64,000 nt of DNA from Acidobacteriota bacterium (lineage in GTDB: Bacteria; Acidobacteriota; Vicinamibacteria; Vicinamibacterales; CAVVIG01). The first letter of the stretch is position 1, and each line of letters starts with the position of its first letter. The stretch is taken from positions 1 through 64,000 of the forward strand of contig JAOBWF010000296.1 in the NCBI GenBank assembly GCA_025463215.1, written 5' to 3'. Shown here piece after piece: positions 53,945 to 63,500 of this stretch. The notes under the pieces were generated by a model, which made no database searches, had not been told where the DNA came from, and was given only the letters and a program-made list of their open reading frames with translations. Both the position numbers and the translations under genes were made by a program.

Positions 53945-54103
53945 GACCGGCTTTGTGGAGACGCGCTACCGCCAGCAGTAGCGTTCGCGCATCGTCTCCG
54001 GTGACGAAAGACTGAACGATCGTCCCGACTGAGCGGCGGGACCAGAATTGTGCAAGACATCCGAATACTGACGTTTTAGGATCGCAGATAAGAAGGACAC
54101 CGT

Positions 54104-55036
54104 ATGCGAGCAGTGACCATTACCAGACCGGGTGGGCCTGAGGTGCTCGCCGTTATGGACCACCCGGTGCGAGCCGCTGGAACGGGCGAGGTTCGAATCG
54201 CCGTCAGGGCGGCGGCGGTCAATCCGACCGATATCTTGATGCGCAAGAACCCAGAGGTGTACGCGAAGGGTTCGCCGGGCATTCCGGGGATGGATGCAGC
54301 CGGCGTCATCGAATCGATCGGCGAGGGTGTACAGCGATTGAAGGTCGGTGACGAGGTGATGGCCGTCGCGACACCGCGGCGGCCAGAGGGAGGAGCGCAG
54401 ATCGAGCTGCTGGTGGTGCCGGCGGCATCGGTGGTGCCGATCCCGCGCGGGGCGACGCTGGGGCAAGCGTCCACGTTGCCGATGAACGGGTTGACGGCGC
54501 GGCTCGCGCTCGACCTGATCAACTTGTCGGCCGGGCAGACGCTCGCGGTCAGCGGCGGGGCGGGGCTGCTGGCGCACTACATGATCGTGTTGGCGAAGCA
54601 GCGGGCGTTGCGCGTCATCGGGGACGCCAAGCCGTCCGAGACCGAGCTCGTGCGGAGCTACGGCGCCGACGTCGTGGTCACACGGGGCGACCGGTTCTGC
54701 AGTGAGGTGCGCGCCGAGGTGCCCGATGGCGTGGACGCGCTGTTCGACACGGCCCTGCTTGGTCGCGACTCGTTTTCGGCGATCCGCGACGGCGGCGCGT
54801 ACGTTCCGGTGCGAGGCTGGGACGACAGTCCATCCGAGCGCGATATCCGCATCCGGCCGGTCATGGTGATGGAAGCACTCGCGCGTACCGACTGGCTGAA
54901 CGAACTGCGCGACCTCGCCTCCAGCGGTGCCATCACGCTGCGTGTCGCCGCCGAGTACCCGCCGGAGCGTGCCGCCGACGCCCACCGCGCCATGGAGGCC
55001 GGCGGCCTGCGCGGCCGCGGCATCATCGTCTTTTAG
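54104..55036 (+). CDS. Quinone oxidoreductase-like medium-chain dehydrogenase
   Basis: 310 residues: MRAVTITRPGGPEVLAVMDH, GroES-like fold with AAAVNPTDILMRK and GMDAAGVIESIGEGVQRLKV, then the Rossmann domain SGGAGLLAHYMIVLAKQRAL. No zinc-ligand Cys/His set is visible, which fits the zinc-free NADPH:quinone reductase/zeta-crystallin group. The reaction would be NADPH-dependent reduction of a quinone or enone. A GAAGGA site precedes the ATG. It starts a plus-strand run with an SDR and an aldo/keto reductase. Confidence 0.94.
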   Translation: MRAVTITRPGGPEVLAVMDHPVRAAGTGEVRIAVRAAAVNPTDILMRKNPEVYAKGSPGIPGMDAAGVIESIGEGVQRLKVGDEVMAVATPRRPEGGAQIELLVVPAASVVPIPRGATLGQASTLPMNGLTARLALDLINLSAGQTLAVSGGAGLLAHYMIVLAKQRALRVIGDAKPSETELVRSYGADVVVTRGDRFCSEVRAEVPDGVDALFDTALLGRDSFSAIRDGGAYVPVRGWDDSPSERDIRIRPVMVMEALARTDWLNELRDLASSGAITLRVAAEYPPERAADAHRAMEAGGLRGRGIIVF

Positions 55037-55177
55037 GGCTTCTGATGACCACCTCGGGATTTCGTTGCACACGCCAAGTGACGCTGGCGGCGGTCGTGAT
55101 CACGATCAAGCGTCCGCGCCCGATCGGCATACAGCGATTGCCAATCACCCCGGGCAAGTTGTTATGACGGTGCTCTG

Positions 55178-55945
55178 ATGGCTCGCATTTTCATCACCGG
55201 CAGCACGGACGGTCTAGGCCGCGCCGCAGCGAAGGCGCTCATAGACGAGGGCCATCACGTCGCTCTGCACGCGCGATCTCGTGAGCGCGCCTTGGCGGTC
55301 GATGATCTCGCGTCACGATCGGCTGGCGTGGTCATCGGCGACCTAAGCAGCGCTGTCGAGACCCGAAGCGTCGCGGACCAGGTGAACGCGATCGGACGGA
55401 TGGATGCGGTCATCCACAACGCCGGAATATCTTCGACAACCGGCCGCTCAGCGACGCCGGAAGGCCATGCGACCATCTTCGCCGTCAACACCCTCGCGCC
55501 CTACATCCTCACGGCTCTGATCGACCGTCCGCGGCGATTGGTGTACCTCAGTAGCAGCATGCATCGTGGCGGCGCCGGCTCGTTGCGCGACATCGATTGG
55601 ATCGAGCGGCGCTGGGACTCGACCCGAGCCTATTCAGAGAGCAAGCTGTACGTCACAGCACTGGCGTACGCGGTCGCCCGGCGGTGGCCGGATGTTGTGA
55701 GCAATGCCGTCGATCCGGGCTGGGTCGCGACGAAAATGGGCGGCGCGGGAGCGCCAGACGATTTCGAGATGGGGTATCTCACGCAGACCTGGCTTGCGGT
55801 CAGTGATGATCCCACCGCGATCGTCAGTGGCCGATACTGGCATCATCGTCGACCGCAGGTTCCGGCCGGGGAAGTGTCTGATGGCCGCTTTCAAGATGGA
55901 CTCTCGGCCACGCTCGCCGAATTGACCGGCGTGACGCTCTTCTGA
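55178..55945 (+). CDS. Short-chain dehydrogenase/reductase
   Basis: 255 residues. MARIFITGSTDGLGRAAAKA is the NAD(P) site (TGxxxGLG), HNAGISS the structural NAG, and YLSSSMH plus YSESKL supply the catalytic Ser, Tyr and Lys. NAVDPGWVATKMGG follows as the PG motif. It belongs to the group close to retinol-dehydrogenase-like and WW-domain oxidoreductase-like SDRs. Substrate unknown. It is 141 bases after the quinone oxidoreductase gene and 36 bases before the aldo/keto reductase. Confidence 0.94.
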   Translation: MARIFITGSTDGLGRAAAKALIDEGHHVALHARSRERALAVDDLASRSAGVVIGDLSSAVETRSVADQVNAIGRMDAVIHNAGISSTTGRSATPEGHATIFAVNTLAPYILTALIDRPRRLVYLSSSMHRGGAGSLRDIDWIERRWDSTRAYSESKLYVTALAYAVARRWPDVVSNAVDPGWVATKMGGAGAPDDFEMGYLTQTWLAVSDDPTAIVSGRYWHHRRPQVPAGEVSDGRFQDGLSATLAELTGVTLF

Positions 55946-56968
<1,023 letters not shown>

Positions 56969-57119
56969 GCGCCGCCGACGATCGATGTCGTCTCGTACCG
57001 ACGAACATCGGAGCCTTATGTGGCGGGAACTCGTTGGATCGATGATGTGCGAGCGCGCCTGAATCCTACCGGCGGAAACGTCGTGTAGGACGTCGAAGTG
57101 TCTTTGGTCACTTACGCCG

Positions 57120-57366
57120 ATCGCCCCTCCCGGGTCGTGAAAGCGTGGGGGCAGCCCCGTCGGCAACCGCATCGACGATGCCGCGGCAATGCCGCCCGCT
57201 TCAGCGTCGCGAAGCTGCGTGCTTCCTGCGGCCCCGCCCGCCAACACGATTGCGGCGCACACCAACACCGCACGGCGGAATCCTTCTGTCGAGATGACCT
57301 CCATGCTCCAGGCGTCGCGATCGAACCGAGCGCTGCGACGCCGATCAGGCCGGCGGCACGGACCAC
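57120..57366 (-). pseudogene. Possible C-terminal remnant of an MFS transporter
   Basis: Two minus frames read RAAGLIGVAALGSIATPGAW and then EGFRRAVLVCAAIVLAGGAA, which together resemble the last two helices of a drug-type major facilitator. The frame changes near 57305 and nothing earlier in the gene is recognised. The remaining gap 56969-57468 shows no other gene. Confidence 0.4.
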
Positions 57367-57468
57367 CCTATGGTTGGTCGGGACGTGCGTCGGCGCGTGC
57401 GCTCATGACATCGAAGAAACGGTTGTTGACGATTGATGGCCGCCGCTGGCGTTGGGTATCTCTCGCCG

Positions 57469-58638
57469 TCACGTCGCCTGTGCGCTGGCAGGTATCGGTA
57501 ATCTCAGGTCAAAAGAAAACGTCGATCCCTGTCCGGGAACACTTTCTACCTGCACGCTGCTCCCGTACAGTCCGAGCAGCCGTCGTGTGATCGTCAGCCC
57601 GAGACCGCTTCCGCCGAAGCGCAGCGCCGTCTCGTAGCTCGCCTGCGTGAACTCGTTGAAGATGCGATCGACCACGTCCGGCGCGATGCCGATGCCCGTG
57701 TCCGATACGGCAAATGCGAGGGTCACACCGTCGGTGCCCAGTTGCTTCGTCCGGACCGTTAACGTGACCTCTCCTGCGGACGTGAATTTCACGGCATTTC
57801 CGACAAGATTGGTCAGGATCTGCCGAAGCGCCACTGGATCGCCACTCAGCGAGGGCGGAACGCTGTCCGCGATTGACGAACGGATCGTCAGGCCCTTCTC
57901 GCGGACGGCAGCCTCGAACGTCGACATCACATCGTCAACGACGGCCTCGAGAGAGAATGGCGTCTCCACCAGCGCGAACGAGCTCGATTCCGCTTTGCTC
58001 AGGTCGAGCACGTGGTTCAGCAGATTCAGCATGTTCTCCGACGACGATTTGAGCAGTCGCACGAGGCGGCGCTGCGGCTCCGCCAGGTCGCTGCGATCAA
58101 GCATCTGCGCGACGCCCATCAGCGCGTTCAGCGGGTTGCGGATGTCATGACTGAGCATCGCCAGGAGGTCTGCCTTGTCTTTCGCGACTTGCTCGGCTTT
58201 GCGCCGTGCCAGCAGCAGCTCTCGTTCATACCTGCGCCGATCGGTCGAATCGAACAGCGTGATTCGGTTGAACAGCGGCGTGCCGTCGGGGTCGCGCTTC
58301 TCGCGTGAATTCGCCAGAACGGGAAGGATGCGCCCATCATCGCGGACAACCTCGAGCGCGATCTCATTCACGGCACCCTGCATTCGCAGCAGCGGCGCAT
58401 AGTGGGTTTCGTAGTAGATGCGCGAACCGACGGTGAGCAAGGTTTGAAATTTTCTGCCGGCCAGCAACGTCTCGCGTGACGCCCCCGCCCACTCGATGAA
58501 CGTGTGGTTCGCCCTGACGATGGTGCCGTCTGGCAGCGTCGAGAGGTACCCACAAGGGGCGTGCTCGTACAGGTCCTCGGCGCTCTCCTCGAGGAGCGCC
58601 TCGTCGACGCGCGAGCGGAATTCATCACGGGAAGTCAC
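57469..58638 (-). CDS. PAS-domain sensor histidine kinase
   Basis: 389 residues without membrane helices. A PAS/PAC sensor (about 20-135: YEHAPCGYLSTLPDGTIVRA, NEIALEVVRDDGR, FNRITLFDSTDRRRYE) leads to HisKA with His 164 (LLAMLSHDIRNPLNALMG) and an ATPase domain (NLVGNAVKFTSAG, DTGIGI, GGSGLGLTITRRLL). The kinase gene starts inside the end of the alpha/beta hydrolase (ATGA at 58635-58638), hence coupled. No response regulator is nearby. In Bacillus, the RsbQ hydrolase works with the PAS-phosphatase RsbP; here a PAS kinase takes the place of the phosphatase. Confidence 0.94.
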   Translation of the reverse strand: MTSRDEFRSRVDEALLEESAEDLYEHAPCGYLSTLPDGTIVRANHTFIEWAGASRETLLAGRKFQTLLTVGSRIYYETHYAPLLRMQGAVNEIALEVVRDDGRILPVLANSREKRDPDGTPLFNRITLFDSTDRRRYERELLLARRKAEQVAKDKADLLAMLSHDIRNPLNALMGVAQMLDRSDLAEPQRRLVRLLKSSSENMLNLLNHVLDLSKAESSSFALVETPFSLEAVVDDVMSTFEAAVREKGLTIRSSIADSVPPSLSGDPVALRQILTNLVGNAVKFTSAGEVTLTVRTKQLGTDGVTLAFAVSDTGIGIAPDVVDRIFNEFTQASYETALRFGGSGLGLTITRRLLGLYGSSVQVESVPGQGSTFSFDLRLPIPASAQAT

Positions 58639-59495
58639 GTGAGTGAATCGATGAAACCTCTAATCGCATCGACCGTCTCGTCGGGGGCGCTCAGGTTCGG
58701 ACAATGACCCGTGGCTTTCATGACCACGAGTTGACTGCCGGGGATGTGACGACAGACGTATTCACCGACGCCGTGGGGAGCGATCACATCGTCCGAGCAC
58801 TGCAGAATCAAGGCGGGCGTCCGGACTGCGCCGAGGTCCTGCCGGTTGTCTGAGAAGAAGGTCACGCGTGCGAAGTGCGCCGCAATGTCGGGGTCGGTGC
58901 GGCAGAAGCTGTTGGTCAGCTCCTGGCCCAGCTCGGGACGCTCCGCGTTGCCCATGATCACGGGGGCCATCGAGCTCGACCACCCGAGGTAGTTGCTGTC
59001 AAGCGAACTCAGCAGTCCTTCGATGTCCTGTCGTGAGAATCCGCCGACGTAATCGTCGTCGTCGATGTATCGCGGAGAGGGGCCGACGAGGACGAGCGCC
59101 TGGAAACGATCCGGTTCCCTGTTCGCGGCGAGCACGCCGATCATGGCGCTGACCGAGTGTCCGACGAAAATGACATCAGAGAGCTGCAAGTCGCGACAGA
59201 TCTCGAGGACGTCGGTTGCATACCCGTCGAGCGTCGCGTATTTCTTTCGATCATAGGCGGACGCGTCGGATTGCCCCGCCCCGACATGGTCGAACAGCAC
59301 GACGCGATGAGAGTCCTCGAAGGCGGGGACGACCAGACGCCACATGTTCTGATCGCACCCGAATCCGTGGGCGAAGAGCATCGGCGGGTGCCCGTGCCCA
59401 GAGACCCGAACGTTGTTGCGGCGGATGACATCCGGGCGTGCCGAGAAAGACCGAGACACTCGCTCGATTTTGAACGAGCTTCCACACGGATGCAA
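58635..59495 (-). CDS. RsbQ-like alpha/beta hydrolase
   Basis: 286 residues from a TTG at 59495, or 274 from a GTG at 59459. The RsbQ/KAI2/D14-type fold is clear: RNNVRVSGHGHPPMLFAHGF, nucleophile Ser 114 in FVGHSVSAMIG, Asp 236 in LQCSDDVIAP and His 264 in ATGHCPNLS, with DHVGAGQSD and KYATLDGYATDVLEIC close to RsbQ. RsbQ-like proteins bind or hydrolyse a small hydrophobic signal and pass it to a PAS protein. The kinase gene follows with a 4-base overlap, strongly suggesting a signal-input pair. Confidence 0.93.
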   Translation of the reverse strand: MHPCGSSFKIERVSRSFSARPDVIRRNNVRVSGHGHPPMLFAHGFGCDQNMWRLVVPAFEDSHRVVLFDHVGAGQSDASAYDRKKYATLDGYATDVLEICRDLQLSDVIFVGHSVSAMIGVLAANREPDRFQALVLVGPSPRYIDDDDYVGGFSRQDIEGLLSSLDSNYLGWSSSMAPVIMGNAERPELGQELTNSFCRTDPDIAAHFARVTFFSDNRQDLGAVRTPALILQCSDDVIAPHGVGEYVCRHIPGSQLVVMKATGHCPNLSAPDETVDAIRGFIDSLT

Positions 59496-59590
59496 CGGAG
59501 TTCGCCGCCAACAAGAACCTCAGCTAAAGGCGAGCTCTAGCAGGTGATGACGGTACGGGTGTCTAACTTCCCGCGCCGAGGCGGCTTCGT

Positions 59591-60280
59591 TTACTTGCGC
59601 GTTGCCGGGGCGGCGGCGCCGTCGGAGCCGCTGTCCGTTGCGGACCCTCGCTTCGGCCGTCGGACGGTCCTCACCGTGCGGCTCTTTCCTCCGCCGCAGA
59701 AGAACTGCTCCCCGCCATCGGACTCGAGCCCGGACACGCCCATCCCGGCCGGCATCTCCAGCCGCTCCATGACCTCTCCCGTTTGCGGATCCACCCGCCT
59801 CAACTCGCTTTGATCGCCTTCCCAGGTGCCGTGCCAGAGCTCGCCGTCGACCCACGTCACGCCGGTGACGAAGCGGTTCGACTCGATCGTGCGGAGAATC
59901 GTCCCTCTCTCAGGATCGATCTGATGAATCTTGCGGCCCCGATGATGCCCGACCCAGAGCGTCCCTTCGGCCCACGTGAGACCCGAATCGCCGCCGCCGC
60001 CTGGCGCCGGAATCGTGGCGACGACACGGCCGCTCTTCGGATCGATCTTCTGGATGCGATCCTCGGCGAGCTGAAACAGGTGCCGGCCGTCGAACGCCGT
60101 GCCGGCATGCGCGGCGACATCGATCGAGCGCTGCGTCTCTCCACTCGCAGGATCGAAGCCGTTCAGCTTGTCTCCGGCAGCGAACCAGACGTGCTGACCG
60201 TCATAGGTGACCCCATTCACGCTGTCGACATCAGGAAACGGTCCATATTCACGGACGATCTCGGCGCGTGATCGATGCAT
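59591..60280 (-). CDS. Glutamine-cyclotransferase/Vgb-like beta-propeller
   Basis: 229 residues. Propeller repeats are visible: GVTYDGQHVWFAAGDKLNGF, GTAFDGRHLFQLAEDRIQKI, GLTWAEGTLWVGHHRGRKIH and GVTWVDGELWHGTW. There is no signal peptide, so it should be cytosolic, and no evident catalytic residue. The end (SDGAAAPATRK) is disordered. It starts 9 bases after the HTH protein and is probably co-translated with it; the pair is divergent from DUF899 and DUF2182 genes. Confidence 0.88.
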   Translation of the reverse strand: MHRSRAEIVREYGPFPDVDSVNGVTYDGQHVWFAAGDKLNGFDPASGETQRSIDVAAHAGTAFDGRHLFQLAEDRIQKIDPKSGRVVATIPAPGGGGDSGLTWAEGTLWVGHHRGRKIHQIDPERGTILRTIESNRFVTGVTWVDGELWHGTWEGDQSELRRVDPQTGEVMERLEMPAGMGVSGLESDGGEQFFCGGGKSRTVRTVRRPKRGSATDSGSDGAAAPATRK

Positions 60281-60289
60281 GCTTCCACC

Positions 60290-61516
60290 TTAGTCAATCG
60301 GGAGGACAGTTGGGAGTAACAAGGTCGTCGTGAAACCGGGCACGGGCGGGGTCATCCACCGACGCGCTCGCCCGCGACCGAACGACTGCACGCGGGCGCC
60401 TGCCGCCAGCGAGTCGAGTGCCCGCTGCACGGTCCGCTGGCTCGTGCCGAGGGCGAGGGCCAGCGCCGAACTCGACCACGACTCGCCGTCGGCCAGGAAC
60501 GCGAGCACGGCCGCATGCGCCTCGTCGATGTCGACCGGCCACGCCAGCACGACGACCTCGCGCGTGCGGCGCGGCGCCAGCGCAAACCCTCGCTTCGTCG
60601 CGGTCACGTCGGCCAGCGTCCGCAGCACCGTACGAAGCCGCCCGACTTCGACCCGCAACCGCGCGCGATGCGATTCGTCGGCGCGCTTCGCGCCGAAGGC
60701 GCGCGCAACGAGCGTGTCCCGCGGTACGTCTCCCGGCCACGCCTCGGCCAGGACACGGGCCAGCGTGAACAACACCGGGCGGGTGGCGAGCGAGACGAGC
60801 GTGCGGGCGTCGCGCACGACCCGGCGGCACGCGTCCACGACGAATGCGTTCGACGCCAGCAACCGTTCGACGTCCTCGAGCTGGACGAGCTGCTCGCGGC
60901 CGCTCGCGATCAGGCGCGCAGCGGGCCTGTTCAGCACGAGGATCGCGCTGTCGACTTCCGCGGTCAGCGCGGGGATACCGGCGTCGCGCGCGGCGCGCCC
61001 GGCGCGAGCGAGCGCCGCGCGCGCCGCCTTCGTCCGCAACCGCCGAATCGCGATACCAGCGACCACCAACTCGTGGGCGGTCCTCGACGCGGGCGGGAAG
61101 GGCTCCGGATCGACGTTGGCGAGCGTGCGCTCGGCCTCGTCGAGGCGCCCGATCAGGACGAGGCGCCGGACCTCGAGATAGCGCGCATGCGCGGCATTCA
61201 CCCTGTCGCCGTGTTCTTCGAGCGTCGCCCGCGCTGCGTCGAGCGTCTTCGCCGGCCAGCTCAGGTCGCGCGAGACGAGCGCGATCTCGGCCTCGGCGAC
61301 GATGCACCGGGCGCGCGCCACCGCCTCCTTGGGACCAAAGGCACGCGCGGCCCGTCGCAAGAGCGCCTTCGCTCGGACAAGATCGCCGAGCTGCGCCATC
61401 GCGATGCCACGCAGCGCGAGAGCGGGCGCGTCGTCGCGCAGGGCGATGCGCTTCAGTGCGCCGAGGGGATCACCCGCTGCGAGCGCACGCGCCGCGGCCG
61501 TGATTAACGAGTCCAT
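60290..61516 (-). CDS. Multi-domain HTH transcriptional regulator
   Basis: 408 residues, Ala/Arg-rich. Residues 1-200 are helical repeats like TPR (ALALRGIAMAQLGDLVRAKA, AHARYLEVRRLVLIGRLDEA). Residues about 235-310 look like a winged helix (RARLRVEVGRLRTVLRTLAD, TATKRGFALAPRR). Residues about 335-390 are a second HTH (SSSALALALGTSQRTVQRAL). It reads as a regulator with a TPR-type input. It is divergent from DUF899 with 145 bases between and precedes the propeller gene. Its small-molecule or protein signal is not known. Confidence 0.8.
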   Translation of the reverse strand: MDSLITAAARALAAGDPLGALKRIALRDDAPALALRGIAMAQLGDLVRAKALLRRAARAFGPKEAVARARCIVAEAEIALVSRDLSWPAKTLDAARATLEEHGDRVNAAHARYLEVRRLVLIGRLDEAERTLANVDPEPFPPASRTAHELVVAGIAIRRLRTKAARAALARAGRAARDAGIPALTAEVDSAILVLNRPAARLIASGREQLVQLEDVERLLASNAFVVDACRRVVRDARTLVSLATRPVLFTLARVLAEAWPGDVPRDTLVARAFGAKRADESHRARLRVEVGRLRTVLRTLADVTATKRGFALAPRRTREVVVLAWPVDIDEAHAAVLAFLADGESWSSSALALALGTSQRTVQRALDSLAAGARVQSFGRGRARRWMTPPVPGFTTTLLLPTVLPID

Positions 61517-61661
61517 CGGAATCCCGCCACACTTGTCACTCCCACCCGTTCATTGTCAGGCGCTAAATCTATCTCATGACCAACAACCACGGCGGCCGCG
61601 CAGGACGCGACTGCCCCTGCGACCGACGCTGGCAACGCCCGCACACAAGGAGACACGATCG

Positions 61662-62447
61662 ATGACGAAGCACACGACCGGAACACGTGACGAATGGCTT
61701 GCCGCGCGGCTCGAGCTGCTCGATGCAGAAAAGGACCTCACGCGGCGCAGCGACGCGCTGGCGCGCCGGCGGCAGGATCTGCCCTGGGTTCGGATTGACA
61801 ACGAGTATCGATTCGAGACCGACCGGGGAAGCGCCTCGCTGCCGGATCTCTTCGCAGGGCGCTCGCAGCTCCTCGTCTACCACTTCATGTTCGGGCCGGA
61901 CTACACGGCGGGGTGTCCGTCCTGCTCGGCAATCGCCGACGGTTTCAACGGCTCTGTGGTTCACCTGGCGAACCACGACGTCGCCTTCGCCGCGGTGTCG
62001 CGAGCGCCCTTCCCGAAGCTGCAGGCGTACAAACAGCGGATGGGATGGACGTTCCCGTGGGCGTCGTCGTTCGACAAGGATTTCAACTTCGATTTCCACG
62101 TCTCGCTGACGGAGCAGCAACAGCGCGACGGCACGGTCGAATACAACTACCGCCGCGAGGCCGCGTGGACCCTGCGTGGGATCGGCGACGCCTTGACGAA
62201 AGGGGGCGAGGGGCCTGTCGCCGAGATCGCCGCGATGACCGGCACCGACGTGCCCACCTACACGCGCGAGAGGCCGGGCATGAGCGCGTTCGCGCTCGAG
62301 GACGGCGTCGTCTACCACACGTATTCCACATATGCGCGCGGAGTGGACGGCCTTTGGGGGATGTACCAGTGGCTTGATCGCGCACCCAAGGGCCGAAATG
62401 AGGCGGGCGTCTGGTGGCGCCGGCACGACGAGTACAACAAAGGCTGA
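61662..62447 (+). CDS. DUF899 thioredoxin-like protein
   Basis: 261 residues from the ATG at 61662 (AAGGAGA upstream). TTGTRDEWLAARLELLDAEK and LTRRSDALARRRQDLPWVRI are the family's standard N-terminus. A thioredoxin-like fold follows with FMFGPDYTAGCPSCSAIADG (Cys 85 and Cys 88, a CxxC in the position of the redox centre), then PKLQAYKQRMGWTFPWASSF and SAFALEDGVVYHTYSTYARG. Proposed reductant or peroxidase role; the true substrate is not known. It is 10 bases ahead of DUF2182. Confidence 0.94.
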   Translation: MTKHTTGTRDEWLAARLELLDAEKDLTRRSDALARRRQDLPWVRIDNEYRFETDRGSASLPDLFAGRSQLLVYHFMFGPDYTAGCPSCSAIADGFNGSVVHLANHDVAFAAVSRAPFPKLQAYKQRMGWTFPWASSFDKDFNFDFHVSLTEQQQRDGTVEYNYRREAAWTLRGIGDALTKGGEGPVAEIAAMTGTDVPTYTRERPGMSAFALEDGVVYHTYSTYARGVDGLWGMYQWLDRAPKGRNEAGVWWRRHDEYNKG

Positions 62448-62457
62448 GCACTTCGTC

Positions 62458-63249
62458 ATGGCTTCCGAGCGAGCGTCCAAGCACGCCTTCTGCGCGGTTT
62501 CAGCGCTGCTCTTCGCCGCCAGCGCGGCGCTGACGACACTCTGGTGCGCGTCCATGTCCGCGATGGGCGGGATGCCGATGCCTGACGGCTGGACGATGTC
62601 GATGGTGTGGATGCGGATGCCCGGCCAGACATGGCCGGGCGCCGCCGCGTCGTTCCTCGCCATGTGGGTCGCGATGATGGTGGCGATGATGCTGCCCTCG
62701 CTGGCGCCGATCCTATGGCGCTACCACCAGGCCGTCGGCACGAGAGGCGTGACGCACGGCGGTCGGCTGACCACGCTCGTGGGCGTGGGTTACTTCTTCG
62801 TCTGGACGATCGTCGGAATGGCCGCGTTTCCGGTGGGCGTCGCGCTAGCGGCGGTCGAGATGCACGAGCCGGCGATGGCGCGCGCCGTTCCGGTCGCGAT
62901 CGGCGTCGTCGTCCTGATCGCCGGCGCGCTCCAGTTCACCGCCTGGAAGGCGCGTCATCTTGCCTGCTGGCGGCAGGCGCCCGGGCGGGGCCATACGTTG
63001 TCTGCCGACCCGGGCGCGGCCTGGCGACACGGCGTGCGCCTCGGCCTGCTGTGCACCTACTCCTGTGCCGGCCTGACCGCGATCCTCATGGCCTTCGGGG
63101 TCATGGACCTTCGCGCGATGGCCGGCGTGACCGCAGCGATCACCATCGAGCGTCACGCACCTGCCGGTGAGCGCGTCGCGCGAGCCATCGGGGCCGCCGC
63201 GGTGGCGGCAGGGTTGCTTCTGGTCGCGCGTTCAACGGGACTCGGATGA
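62458..63249 (+). CDS. DUF2182 membrane protein, putative metal binding
   Basis: 263 residues. Five to six membrane helices (LLFAASAALTTLWCASM, FLAMWVAMMVAMMLPSLAPI, LVGVGYFFVWTIVGMAAFPV, VAIGVVVLIAGALQFTAWKA, GLLCTYSCAGLTAILMAFGV). The Met-rich first half (MSAMGGMPMPDGWTMSMVWM) and the AWKARHLACWR motif are typical of DUF2182, often described as a predicted metal-binding membrane protein. It is probably translated with DUF899. Confidence 0.92.
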   Translation: MASERASKHAFCAVSALLFAASAALTTLWCASMSAMGGMPMPDGWTMSMVWMRMPGQTWPGAAASFLAMWVAMMVAMMLPSLAPILWRYHQAVGTRGVTHGGRLTTLVGVGYFFVWTIVGMAAFPVGVALAAVEMHEPAMARAVPVAIGVVVLIAGALQFTAWKARHLACWRQAPGRGHTLSADPGAAWRHGVRLGLLCTYSCAGLTAILMAFGVMDLRAMAGVTAAITIERHAPAGERVARAIGAAAVAAGLLLVARSTGLG

Positions 63250-63500
63250 CGCGTCTTCACCGCCCACCTGAACTTCGCGGACGTGGCGGCTTGGGACTCC
63301 AGCGCGCCGATACGCTCCACGCGGTCACCCGCCGCCGCACATCCAGAGCAAGGCCGTCGCGTACACGATTGCGCATCGTTGAGCAGTCAGCCGGACGACG
63401 CGGCCTGCGTGCGGCGCCAGTCGCGCCCGCAATGCGGCACGGTGGTTGCCTCCACTTGCCGAGAGACGAAGTTGGCGCAACGACCCGAGGCAAGAGTGAC

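Noticed and set aside
60515-61507. 330-codon plus-strand frame opposite the HTH regulator
   Set aside because: Very GC-rich mirror frame with no recognisable domain.
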